A stretch of DNA of 64,000 bases. Source: Rhizobium sp. 9140. GTDB taxonomy: Bacteria > Pseudomonadota > Alphaproteobacteria > Rhizobiales > Rhizobiaceae. Location: contig NZ_FJUR01000001.1 in assembly GCF_900067135.1 (NCBI RefSeq), positions 1,739,501 through 1,803,500 on the forward strand. The letters run 5' to 3'. Every line of letters begins with the position of its first letter. Positions within the stretch are counted from its first letter, which is position 1. Under the pieces are notes generated by a model. It was not told the origin of the DNA and made no database searches. It saw only the letters and a program-made list of their open reading frames with translations. Below are positions 1-8,090 of this stretch, in pieces. Both the position numbers and the translations under genes were made by a program.

Positions 1-1082
1 CAGGTGGGCCGAGCACTGTCGCGGGACAGCATGACGCCGAAGTCTATCGCGACCAATTGGAAGAGCTGAAACGGGATGCGCGGAGCGGGCTGATTGCGCC
101 TGAAGAGGCCGAGCTTGCCCGCGCGGAGATCGCCCGGCGGTTGCTTGCCGCCAGTGCCATGGCGGATCAGGACAGGGCGCCGAACGGGGCGTCTTCGGCC
201 GGCCGGGCCAACCGGCTGGCGCAGGCGGCCGTCATCGTCGTTCTGCCTGTGGTGGGGCTCTGTCTTTACGTGACGACGGGCAGCCCGGAGTTGCCCGATG
301 CGCCGCTTTCCGCGCGTCTCGCCGACCCTGGCGACGACATCGAACTTCTCATCGCGCAGGCCGAGAAGCAACTGGCCGCCAACCCGGATGACGGTGCCGG
401 ATACGACGTTCTGGCGCCGATCTACTATCGCAGCGGCCGCTTCGACGATGCCATCTCCGCCTTTTCCAACGCCATCCGCCTGAACGGCCCGTCGCCGCAG
501 CGGTTGGGTGGCTATGCCGAAAGCCTGATCGCGCGGTCGGGAGGACGGGTGGCGGCCGAGGCGCGCAAGGCGCTGGAGCAATCGCTGGCGCTGCAACCGC
601 AGGACCCGCGCGCCCGCTTCTACCTCGCGCTGGGACTGGAGCAGGACGGCAAGGCGGCGGAGGCGACGACGGCGTTTCGCGAGATTGTGAAGACATCGCC
701 TGCCGGCGCACCGTGGCTGCCGCTCGTCAACGAGCATATTGCGGCGCTGGCACCTGCGGGCAGCGCGCCCACAGCCGGCGAGGCCAGGCTCGGCGGGCCG
801 GATGCGGCGGCGATCGCCAATGCGCAAGCGATGAGCGCGGATGACCGGCGGCAGATGATCGAGGGCATGGTGTCGAGCCTCGCCGCGAAGCTGAAGGAAG
901 ACCCCGCCAACCTTGAGGGCTGGCAGCGGATCATCCGCTCCTATGCGGTTCTGGGCGAGAGCGCCAAGGCGGAAATTGCGTTGCGCGAGGGGCTTGCAGC
1001 CTTTCCTCGCGAGGGCGACGGCGGGCGGCAGCTTCTGGCGCTTGCCGCCGAACTCGGCATCGATACGGCGAGGGCGCCATGA
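1..1082 (+). CDS. ccmI: Cytochrome c maturation protein CcmI/CycH, 5' partial
   Basis: Inner-membrane apocytochrome c chaperone of the haem-ligation machinery. The reading frame is open to the left edge (first full codon at base 3), so the N-terminal membrane segment is outside the window. Seen here: the charged linker with [12 protein letters not shown] typical of CcmI, a transmembrane segment around bases 225-285, then a periplasmic TPR-rich domain (for example [16 protein letters not shown]) to the end. The family binds apocytochrome through the TPR part and hands it to CcmF/CcmH. The stop overlaps the start of ccmE by ATGA, so this is one translationally coupled operon with the next three genes. 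Identification rests on both sequence and operon order. Confidence 0.93.
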   Translation, partial: GGPSTVAGQHDAEVYRDQLEELKRDARSGLIAPEEAELARAEIARRLLAASAMADQDRAPNGASSAGRANRLAQAAVIVVLPVVGLCLYVTTGSPELPDAPLSARLADPGDDIELLIAQAEKQLAANPDDGAGYDVLAPIYYRSGRFDDAISAFSNAIRLNGPSPQRLGGYAESLIARSGGRVAAEARKALEQSLALQPQDPRARFYLALGLEQDGKAAEATTAFREIVKTSPAGAPWLPLVNEHIAALAPAGSAPTAGEARLGGPDAAAIANAQAMSADDRRQMIEGMVSSLAAKLKEDPANLEGWQRIIRSYAVLGESAKAEIALREGLAAFPREGDGGRQLLALAAELGIDTARAP

Positions 1083-1567
1083 CGGCCACGATGATGGGCG
1101 GGAGGAGGACGGGAAGGATGACGCGCAAGCAGAAGCGCCTGACGCTGATTGCCGGCGGCGTCGGTTTCCTGAGCATAGCTGTGCTACTCGTGCTCTTCGC
1201 CTTCAGCCAGGCGGTGGCCTATTTCTATGTTCCCGGCGATCTGGAAAAGGCGCATGTTGCGCCGGGCACGCGCATCCGGCTGGGCGGGCTGGTTGCGGCC
1301 GGCTCCGTGGAGCGGAGCGCGGGGACGACGGTGACCTTTACCGTGACGGATACGCTGGCCAAGGTGCCGGTGACCTATACCGGCATGCTGCCCGACCTGT
1401 TTCGCGAGGGACAGGGCGTGGTGGCGGAAGGCGCGATGAACGAGCAAGGCGTGTTCGTGGCCGATACGGTGCTGGCCAAGCACGACGAGACCTATATGCC
1501 GAAGGATGTGGCCGACCGGCTGAAGGCGCAGGGCGTCTCGCTCGGCGGGCAGGAGACGATCCGATGA
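1079..1567 (+). CDS. ccmE: Cytochrome c-type biogenesis haem chaperone CcmE/CycJ
   Basis: Periplasmic haem chaperone that binds haem covalently and passes it to CcmF. The 162-residue protein has one N-terminal membrane anchor (about residues 22-48) followed by a beta-barrel OB-fold. The haem-binding His is in [11 protein letters not shown] near residue 134, with the conserved Tyr four residues on. The start at 1079 overlaps the upstream stop, but ATG 1118 (MTRKQKRL) matches the usual CcmE N-terminus better and could be the true start. It overlaps ccmF by ATGA. Length and motifs are normal for the family. Confidence 0.95.
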   Translation: MTATMMGGRRTGRMTRKQKRLTLIAGGVGFLSIAVLLVLFAFSQAVAYFYVPGDLEKAHVAPGTRIRLGGLVAAGSVERSAGTTVTFTVTDTLAKVPVTYTGMLPDLFREGQGVVAEGAMNEQGVFVADTVLAKHDETYMPKDVADRLKAQGVSLGGQETIR

Positions 1568-3552
1568 TCGCGGAACTCGGACATTACGCGCTGGTGCTGG
1601 CGCTGGCGACCAGCCTGTTGCAGGCAGCGCTGCCATCCATCGGCGCCTTTTGCCGCGACGCGGGCCTGATGGCGAGCGGCACGTCGGCTGCCTATGCGAC
1701 CTTCATCCTTGTCGCGCTCTCCTTTGCGGCGCTGACGCATGCGCATGTGACATCGGATTTCTCGGTCGAGAACGTCTGGGCGAATTCGCATTCGGCGATC
1801 CCGCTGATCTACAAGTTCTCGGGCGTCTGGGGCAATCATGAGGGCTCCATGCTCCTGTGGATGCTGATCCTCACCTTCTTTTCGGCGCTGGTCGCCTTCT
1901 TCGGCGGCAATCTTCCCGACACGCTCAAGGCGCATGTCCTTTCCATTCAGGCGCTGATCGCCACCGCCTTCGCGCTCTTCGTGCTCCTGACCTCCAACCC
2001 GTTCGCACGGCTGGTGCCGGCGCCGGGCGAGGGGCAGGACCTGAACCCCGTGCTGCAGGATATCGGGCTCGCGATCCATCCGCCGCTGCTCTATCTCGGC
2101 TATGTCGGCTTCTCCGTCTGCTTTTCCTTTGCCGTGGCGGCGCTGATCGAAGGGCGGCTGGATGCGGCCTGGGCGCGATGGGTGCGGCCTTGGACGCTAG
2201 CCGCGTGGAGCTTCCTGACGGCCGGCATCGCCATGGGCTCCTACTGGGCCTATTACGAACTCGGCTGGGGCGGCTGGTGGTTCTGGGACCCGGTCGAAAA
2301 TGCCTCCTTCATGCCCTGGCTTGCCGGCACGGCGCTGCTGCACTCGGCGCTGGTGATGGAGAAGCGCGAGGCGCTGAAGATCTGGACGGTGCTGCTGGCG
2401 TTGCTCACCTTTTCGCTGTCGCTGCTCGGCACCTTCCTCGTCCGCTCCGGCGTGCTCACCTCGGTGCATGCCTTTGCGACCGATCCGCAGCGCGGCATCT
2501 TCATCCTCGTGATCCTCATCCTCTTCATCGGCGGCGCCCTGGCGCTGTTTGCGATCCGGGCCGCGCGGCTGAAGGCCGGTGGGCTGTTTGCGCCGATCTC
2601 GCGCGAGGGCGCGCTGGTCTTCAACAACCTCATCCTGACGACCGCTGCCGCGACCGTCTTGACAGGCACGCTCTACCCGCTGGCGCTGGAGGCGTTGACC
2701 GGCGACAAGATCTCGGTCGGCCCGCCCTTCTTCAACATGACCTTCGGCCTGCTGATGCTGCCGCTGCTGTTTGCCGTGCCGTTCGGCCCGCTGCTCGCGT
2801 GGAAGCGGGGCGACATGCTGGCGGCAGGGCAACGGCTGTTTGCGGCCGTGGCGTTCGGGCTGCTGGTCGGCGCGGGCGTTGCCTATGCGCAGGGCGGCGG
2901 TCCGGTTCTGGCGCTGCTCGGCATCGCGCTCGGCGCCTATATGATCGGCGGCGCGGTGACCGATCTCGTGCTCCGCTCCGGCCTCGGCAAGGTGCCGCTC
3001 GCCACCGCCTGGCGGCGGCTGTCCGGGCTGCCGCGCTCAAGCTTCGGCACGGCGCTCGCCCATGCCGGCGTCGGCGTGACGGTCATCGGCATCGTCGCGG
3101 TGACGGCGTTCCAGAGCGAGCATATTCTGGCGATGACGCCGGGGCAGACGACGGATGCGGGCGGATATGCGCTCCGCTTCGACGGCGTGAAGGCAGGCAA
3201 TGGACCGAATTACACCGAGGAACGCGGGCACTTCACCGTGAGCCAAGCGGGAGTTGTGGTCGCCGACGTCTGGTCGGCGCGTCGGCTCTACACGGCGCGA
3301 CGCATGCCGACCACGGAAGCGGGCATCCTGACCTTCGGGGCAAGCCAGCTCTACGTCTCGCTCGGCGACGACCAGACGAACGGCGGCGTCGTGGTGCGCA
3401 TCTGGTGGAAACCGCTGATCCTCTGCATCTGGGGTGGCACGATCCTGATGATGCTCGGCGGCGCCGTGTCGCTCAGCGACCGCCGCCTGCGCATCGGCGC
3501 GCCTTCGCGGGCGCGAAAGCCGGTCCGCAGCCTGGCCGAGGCCGCGGAATGA
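1564..3552 (+). CDS. ccmF: Haem lyase subunit CcmF/CycK
   Basis: Integral membrane haem lyase core that attaches haem to apocytochrome c. It is 662 residues with many membrane helices. The tryptophan-rich WWD signature is seen as [19 protein letters not shown] near residues 236-255, with conserved periplasmic His residues in THAHVTSDF and [10 protein letters not shown] that match known haem-ligand positions. The start is ATG at 1564, inside the ATGA overlap with ccmE; an upstream extension of the frame has no coding support because it overlaps ccmI and ccmE. The end overlaps ccmH by ATGA, so the complex subunits are coupled at translation. Confidence 0.95.
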   Translation: MIAELGHYALVLALATSLLQAALPSIGAFCRDAGLMASGTSAAYATFILVALSFAALTHAHVTSDFSVENVWANSHSAIPLIYKFSGVWGNHEGSMLLWMLILTFFSALVAFFGGNLPDTLKAHVLSIQALIATAFALFVLLTSNPFARLVPAPGEGQDLNPVLQDIGLAIHPPLLYLGYVGFSVCFSFAVAALIEGRLDAAWARWVRPWTLAAWSFLTAGIAMGSYWAYYELGWGGWWFWDPVENASFMPWLAGTALLHSALVMEKREALKIWTVLLALLTFSLSLLGTFLVRSGVLTSVHAFATDPQRGIFILVILILFIGGALALFAIRAARLKAGGLFAPISREGALVFNNLILTTAAATVLTGTLYPLALEALTGDKISVGPPFFNMTFGLLMLPLLFAVPFGPLLAWKRGDMLAAGQRLFAAVAFGLLVGAGVAYAQGGGPVLALLGIALGAYMIGGAVTDLVLRSGLGKVPLATAWRRLSGLPRSSFGTALAHAGVGVTVIGIVAVTAFQSEHILAMTPGQTTDAGGYALRFDGVKAGNGPNYTEERGHFTVSQAGVVVADVWSARRLYTARRMPTTEAGILTFGASQLYVSLGDDQTNGGVVVRIWWKPLILCIWGGTILMMLGGAVSLSDRRLRIGAPSRARKPVRSLAEAAE

Positions 3553-4046
3553 CGGTGCCCGGGCTGGTTCGCAAGGGCGTGCAGGCCGTGGCGACGATGG
3601 TCGTCATCCTGATGCTCGGGCTCGCAACGCTCTGCCCGGCGCTGGCGGTCAACCCGGACGAGGTGCTGGCCGATCCGGCGCTGGAGGCGCGGGCGCGGGC
3701 GCTGTCGGCCCAGCTGCGCTGCATGGTCTGCCAGAACCAGTCGATCGACGACAGCAATGCGGAGCTCGCCAAGGACCTGCGGCTGATCGTGCGCGAGCGG
3801 CTCGCACGCGGAGACACCGACGCCGCCGTGATCGACTATGTCGTCTCGCGCTACGGCGAATTCGTGCTGCTGAAGCCGCGTTTCGAGGGCAAGACCCTGA
3901 TCCTCTGGGGGGCGCCGGTCCTGCTGCTGGTTGCCGGCGGCACGGCGATGTTGCTCGCGGGCCGCGGCCGTCGGCAGTCACGGGCGACGGGGGTGCCGCT
4001 GTCCGCGGAGGAAGAGGCGCGGCTGCGCTCCATGCTCGACGACTAA
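3549..4046 (+). CDS. ccmH: Cytochrome c maturation thiol-reductase CcmH/CycL
   Basis: Periplasm-facing, membrane-anchored thiol oxidoreductase that reduces the apocytochrome CXXCH disulphide before haem ligation. The 165-residue protein has a signal/anchor at about residues 12-33, the active-site motif LRCMVCQN near residues 56-63, a three-helix domain, and a C-terminal membrane helix (about 120-138). It is the short form without TPR repeats; the TPR part is the separate CcmI. It is the last gene of the ccm operon and is followed by a 130-bp gap before degP. Confidence 0.94.
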   Translation: MTVPGLVRKGVQAVATMVVILMLGLATLCPALAVNPDEVLADPALEARARALSAQLRCMVCQNQSIDDSNAELAKDLRLIVRERLARGDTDAAVIDYVVSRYGEFVLLKPRFEGKTLILWGAPVLLLVAGGTAMLLAGRGRRQSRATGVPLSAEEEARLRSMLDD

Positions 4047-4176
4047 GGCGTTTTCCCAACATTACCAAATGTTCATGCCCCAGACATTCCCTCGTAAGGT
4101 GGGGAAGCCTATCTCTGTCGTCATCGGCTGTTTCCCTCCAGTCACAGCCAGAGCAGAGAAGAAAAGGCATATCAGG

Positions 4177-5757
4177 ATGACAACGACACGTTCTTTCCGT
4201 CCCTCCCTCAAGACCGTCCTGAAGACGTCCGGCGTCGCGGGTCTTGCCGCCGTCATGCTCTCGACGGGTATTCCGGCCGCGATCACCAGTTCCTTTGCAG
4301 AGCCCGTCCGTATCACGGCGCCGCAGCAGGTTCCGAGCTTTGCCAATGTGGTCGATGCCGTCTCCCCGGCCGTCGTTTCCGTTCGCGTGCAGAGCCGCGC
4401 GAACCCCGTTTCCGAGGATGCCTCCAATGGCTTCTCGTTCGATTTCGGCGGTCGCGGTTTCGACGATCTTCCCGAGGATCACCCGCTGAAGCGTCTGTTC
4501 CGTGAATTCGGTGGCCCGAACGGTGGTCCGCAGCATGGGCCGAACGGCCCGCGCGCTGAACGCGGTCCGCATGGCAAGGGCGGCGAAGGTCGCCTGCGTC
4601 CGACCTCACAGGGTTCCGGCTTCTTCATCACCGAAGACGGCTATCTCGTCACGAACAACCACGTCGTCAGCGATGGCTCGGCCTTCACGGTCGTGCTGAA
4701 CGACGGCACCGAACTCGACGCCAAGCTCGTCGGCAAGGACAGCCGCACCGACCTTGCGGTTCTCAAGGTCGATGACAAGCGCAAGTTCACCTATGTGAGC
4801 TTTGCCGACGACAGCAAGGTGCGCGTCGGCGACTGGGTCGTCGCGGTCGGCAACCCCTTCGGCCTTGGCGGCACCGTGACCTCCGGTATCGTCTCGGCGC
4901 GTGGACGCGACATCGGCTCCGGCCCCTATGACGACTATCTGCAGGTGGATGCGGCGGTGAACCGGGGCAATTCCGGTGGCCCGACCTTCAACCTCGAAGG
5001 CCAGGTGGTCGGCATCAACACCGCGATCTTCTCGCCCTCCGGCGGCAATGTCGGCATCGCCTTCGCCATTCCCGCCTCCGTGGCCAAGGACGTGGTCGAG
5101 GACCTGATGAAGGACGGCAGCGTTTCGCGCGGCTGGCTCGGCGTGCAGATCCAGCCCGTCAATAAGGACATCGCCGACAGTCTCGGTCTTGCGGAGGCCA
5201 GCGGTGCGCTGGTGGTCGAGCCGCAGCCGGGTTCGCCGGGCGAAAAGGCCGGCATCAAGAAGGGAGATGTCGTCACCGCCGTCGATGGCGATCCGATCAA
5301 GGGACCGCGCGAACTTGCCCGCAAGATCGGCGCGATGAAGCCGGGCAGCTCGGTCGATGTCTCGCTGTGGCGTGACGGCAAGTCGCAGAGCGTCAAGCTG
5401 GTGATCGGCACGCTGCCGGACGACAAGCAGGAAGCGGCTGCTGAAACAGTCCAGCCGGACGAGCCTTCGCAGCCTGCGAGCGAAAAGGCACTGGCGGATC
5501 TCGGCGTGACGGTTGCACCTGCCGAAGATGGTCAGGGCGTGACGATCTCGCAGGTCGATCCGGACAGCGATGCGAGCGATCGCGGCCTGAAGGAAGGCGA
5601 GAAGATCGTCTCGGTCAACAATCAGGAAGTGAAGTCGGCCGACGACATCCTGAAGGTGATCAGCCAGGCCAAGAAGGACGGGCGCACCAAGGCGCTGTTC
5701 CAGATCCAGGCCGATAACGCCAGCCGCTTCATCGCGCTGCCTATCGACCAAGGTTGA
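4177..5757 (+). CDS. degP: Do-family periplasmic serine protease/chaperone DegP
   Basis: Periplasmic quality-control protease of the HtrA/Deg family. The start at 4177 gives a 526-residue precursor with a long signal peptide (about residues 1-41, ending near SSFA). The trypsin-like triad is complete: His162 in TNNHVV, Asp192 in RTDLAVL, Ser266 in GNSGGP. Two PDZ domains follow (roughly residues 310-400 and 440-525). A Gly/His/Pro-rich loop before the protease domain (about residues 108-145) matches the variable LA-loop region. It lies downstream of ccmH, in the same order as in Sinorhizobium. A strong hairpin follows the stop. Confidence 0.95.
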   Translation: MTTTRSFRPSLKTVLKTSGVAGLAAVMLSTGIPAAITSSFAEPVRITAPQQVPSFANVVDAVSPAVVSVRVQSRANPVSEDASNGFSFDFGGRGFDDLPEDHPLKRLFREFGGPNGGPQHGPNGPRAERGPHGKGGEGRLRPTSQGSGFFITEDGYLVTNNHVVSDGSAFTVVLNDGTELDAKLVGKDSRTDLAVLKVDDKRKFTYVSFADDSKVRVGDWVVAVGNPFGLGGTVTSGIVSARGRDIGSGPYDDYLQVDAAVNRGNSGGPTFNLEGQVVGINTAIFSPSGGNVGIAFAIPASVAKDVVEDLMKDGSVSRGWLGVQIQPVNKDIADSLGLAEASGALVVEPQPGSPGEKAGIKKGDVVTAVDGDPIKGPRELARKIGAMKPGSSVDVSLWRDGKSQSVKLVIGTLPDDKQEAAAETVQPDEPSQPASEKALADLGVTVAPAEDGQGVTISQVDPDSDASDRGLKEGEKIVSVNNQEVKSADDILKVISQAKKDGRTKALFQIQADNASRFIALPIDQG

Positions 5758-5781
5758 TCTTGCCCTGGTAAGGTGATGGCG

Positions 5782-5820
5782 CGCCGCGAAATCGACAAGG
5801 TTTCGCGGCGTTGCCGTTTT
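5782..5820 (+). terminator. Rho-independent terminator after degP
   Basis: A 10-bp perfect stem (CGCCGCGAAA at 5782-5791 pairing with 5801-5810) closes a 9-nt loop and is followed by a T-rich stretch ending in TTTT. It separates degP from the two-component genes. Confidence 0.8.
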
Positions 5821-5872
5821 CAGACCAGCTCTGTTTTCAAGGAAACACTGTGAAAGTGACGGGACCGGCAGT

Positions 5873-6586
5873 ATGGTCAGCCACATGAAGATATTGATTG
5901 TCGAAGACGACCTCGAGGCCGCAGCCTATCTCTCCAAGGCGTTCCGCGAGGCGGGCATCGTCAGCGATCACGCCAGCGACGGCGAGAGCGGCTTGTTCAT
6001 GGCGAGCGAGAACAGCTACGACGTGCTGGTGATCGACCGCATGCTGCCGCGCCGCGACGGCCTCTCCGTCATTACCGAGTTGCGCGCGCGCGGCATTCAT
6101 ACGCCCGTCCTCATTCTCTCCGCGCTCGGGCAGGTGGACGACCGGGTGACGGGTCTTCGCGCCGGCGGCGACGACTATCTGCCGAAGCCCTACGCCTTCA
6201 ACGAGCTTCTGGCCCGTATCGAGGTGCTCGGGCGCCGCAAGGGCGCACCGGAACAGGACATGATCTACCGGGTCGGCGACCTCGAGCTCGACCGGCTGTC
6301 GCACACCGTCAAGCGCCAGGGACGCGAACTGCTGCTGCAGCCGCGCGAGTTCCGGTTGCTCGAATATCTGATGAAGAACGCGGGCCAAGTGGTGACGCGC
6401 ACCATGCTGCTCGAAAACGTGTGGGATTATCATTTCGATCCGCAGACCAACGTCATCGACGTGCATGTGTCGCGGTTGCGCGCCAAGATCGAGAAGGATT
6501 TCGACCAGCCGCTGCTGCGCACGGTTCGCGGTGCCGGCTACATGATCAAGGACGAACCCAAGGTCGAGGGGCGCGCCGAGGCATGA
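5873..6586 (+). CDS. OmpR/PhoB-family response regulator
   Basis: Cytoplasmic DNA-binding response regulator, 237 residues. The receiver domain (about 5-120) has the acidic pocket EDD, phosphoacceptor Asp55 in VIDRMLP, and the conserved Lys in LPKPYAF. The winged-helix C-terminal domain (about 135-230) contains the typical RTMLLENVWDYHFDP and VDVHVSRLRAKIE elements. ATG 5885 (MKILIVEDD) is an alternative start that fits the family N-terminus. It overlaps the kinase gene by ATGA, so the two form a cognate pair. The signal and targets cannot be told from sequence; its position after degP suggests, by inference, envelope stress or envelope state. Confidence 0.92.
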   Translation: MVSHMKILIVEDDLEAAAYLSKAFREAGIVSDHASDGESGLFMASENSYDVLVIDRMLPRRDGLSVITELRARGIHTPVLILSALGQVDDRVTGLRAGGDDYLPKPYAFNELLARIEVLGRRKGAPEQDMIYRVGDLELDRLSHTVKRQGRELLLQPREFRLLEYLMKNAGQVVTRTMLLENVWDYHFDPQTNVIDVHVSRLRAKIEKDFDQPLLRTVRGAGYMIKDEPKVEGRAEA

Positions 6587-7992
6587 GCCGCGTCGACATT
6601 CTGATGCGCACGACCGCCGTGCGGCTGTCGGCGCTGTATCTCGTGCTGTTCTCGCTCTGCGCCGCCTTCCTTGTCTTCTATGTCACCGGCATGTCGCAAC
6701 GCCTGCTCGAGCAGCAGACCAAGGATGCGGTGAGCGTCGAGGTCTCGCAGATCGAGGCCATCTACGGGCGTGCCGGCATCAACGGGTTGCTGCGGACGCT
6801 GGAGCGCCGCGCGCGCCAGCCGGGTGCCGCCCTTTACGTGATCGCGGGTCCGACGGGCGAGATCCTTGCCGGCAACGTCGCCTCGTTGCAGCCGGGTCTG
6901 CTCGACAAGGAGGGCTGGACGGACGAGGCTTTCGCCTACCAGCGCTACACCGACGAAACCCGCAAGGACCGGCATGTCGCGCTTGCCCATGTCCTCTTCC
7001 TCGATAACGGCCTGCGCTTGCTCGTGGGCCGCGATCTACAGGAGCCGGAGAAATTTCGGGTTCTTGTCCGTCAGGCGCTGATGGTCGCGCTTGGCGTCAT
7101 GGGCATCGGCGCGCTGATCATCTGGTTTGCCATCGGCCGCAATGCGCTGAAGCGCATCGACCGCATGTCGGATGCCAGTACGCGCATCATGGCCGGGGAC
7201 CTGTCGCAGCGCCTGCCGATGAGCGGCTCGGGCGACGAGTTCGACCGGCTGTCGGAATCGCTCAATGCCATGCTTGGGCGCATCGAGAAACTGAACGAGG
7301 GCCTGCGGCAGGTTTCCGACAACATCGCCCACGACCTGAAGACGCCGCTGACACGCCTGCGCAACAAGGCGGAAGCGGCTCTGTCCCACAATACCTCCAT
7401 CGACGGCTATCGTGGCTCGATGGACGAGATCATCAACGAATCCGACCAGTTGATCCGCACGTTCAATGCACTGCTGATGATCTCCCGCGTCGAGGCTGGT
7501 TCGTCCGCCGCGGAGATGAGCGAGGTCGATCTGTCGCAGAGCGTGGCCGATTGCGTCGAACTCTACGAGCCGCTGGCGGACGAGCATGCGCTGGCGCTCA
7601 AAGCCGAGCTCGAACCGGGTATCTCGATTACGGGCAACCGCGAGCTGATCGGGCAGGCGCTCGGCAATCTCATCGACAATGCCATCAAATATTCCGAGGG
7701 CGCCGCTGACCCGCGCATTCTCGTCCGACTTTTCCGGCGCGATGGCCGTTTTGTCGTCTCTGTCGCGGATTTCGGCCCCGGCGTTCCCGACGACAAGCGC
7801 GAGGTGGTGGTGCAGCGGTTCGTGCGCCTTGATCAGAGCCGGTCGAAGCCGGGAACGGGGCTCGGCCTGTCGCTGGTCGAGGCCGTCATGGAACTGCATC
7901 ACGGCAGCCTTGTGCTTGGCAGCACCTCGCCCGAGGCAGAAGGTGCGAAGGGTTTGACGACGGAGATGGTTTTCCCGCAGGGGTCGAGTTGA
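6583..7992 (+). CDS. HAMP-domain sensor histidine kinase
   Basis: Membrane sensor kinase partnered with the preceding regulator. The start at 6583 is fixed by the ATGA overlap; the 469-residue protein has membrane helices at about 12-35 and 160-183 flanking a periplasmic sensor of roughly 125 residues. HAMP follows, then HisKA with phosphoacceptor His250 in NIAHDLKTPLTRL. The HATPase domain shows N-box NLIDNAIKYSEG, G1 DFGPGVPD and G2 GTGLGLSLVEAV. All catalytic motifs are intact. The ligand is unknown. Confidence 0.92.
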   Translation: MSRVDILMRTTAVRLSALYLVLFSLCAAFLVFYVTGMSQRLLEQQTKDAVSVEVSQIEAIYGRAGINGLLRTLERRARQPGAALYVIAGPTGEILAGNVASLQPGLLDKEGWTDEAFAYQRYTDETRKDRHVALAHVLFLDNGLRLLVGRDLQEPEKFRVLVRQALMVALGVMGIGALIIWFAIGRNALKRIDRMSDASTRIMAGDLSQRLPMSGSGDEFDRLSESLNAMLGRIEKLNEGLRQVSDNIAHDLKTPLTRLRNKAEAALSHNTSIDGYRGSMDEIINESDQLIRTFNALLMISRVEAGSSAAEMSEVDLSQSVADCVELYEPLADEHALALKAELEPGISITGNRELIGQALGNLIDNAIKYSEGAADPRILVRLFRRDGRFVVSVADFGPGVPDDKREVVVQRFVRLDQSRSKPGTGLGLSLVEAVMELHHGSLVLGSTSPEAEGAKGLTTEMVFPQGSS

Positions 7993-8090
7993 AGGCTTCC
8001 CTGCCGCATGTCGGTCTCCCGAAACCGTTACACACATCCCGGCGACATGCTGTAAAGTAACGTTGGAAAACGTCGTGATCGGGAGGTTTC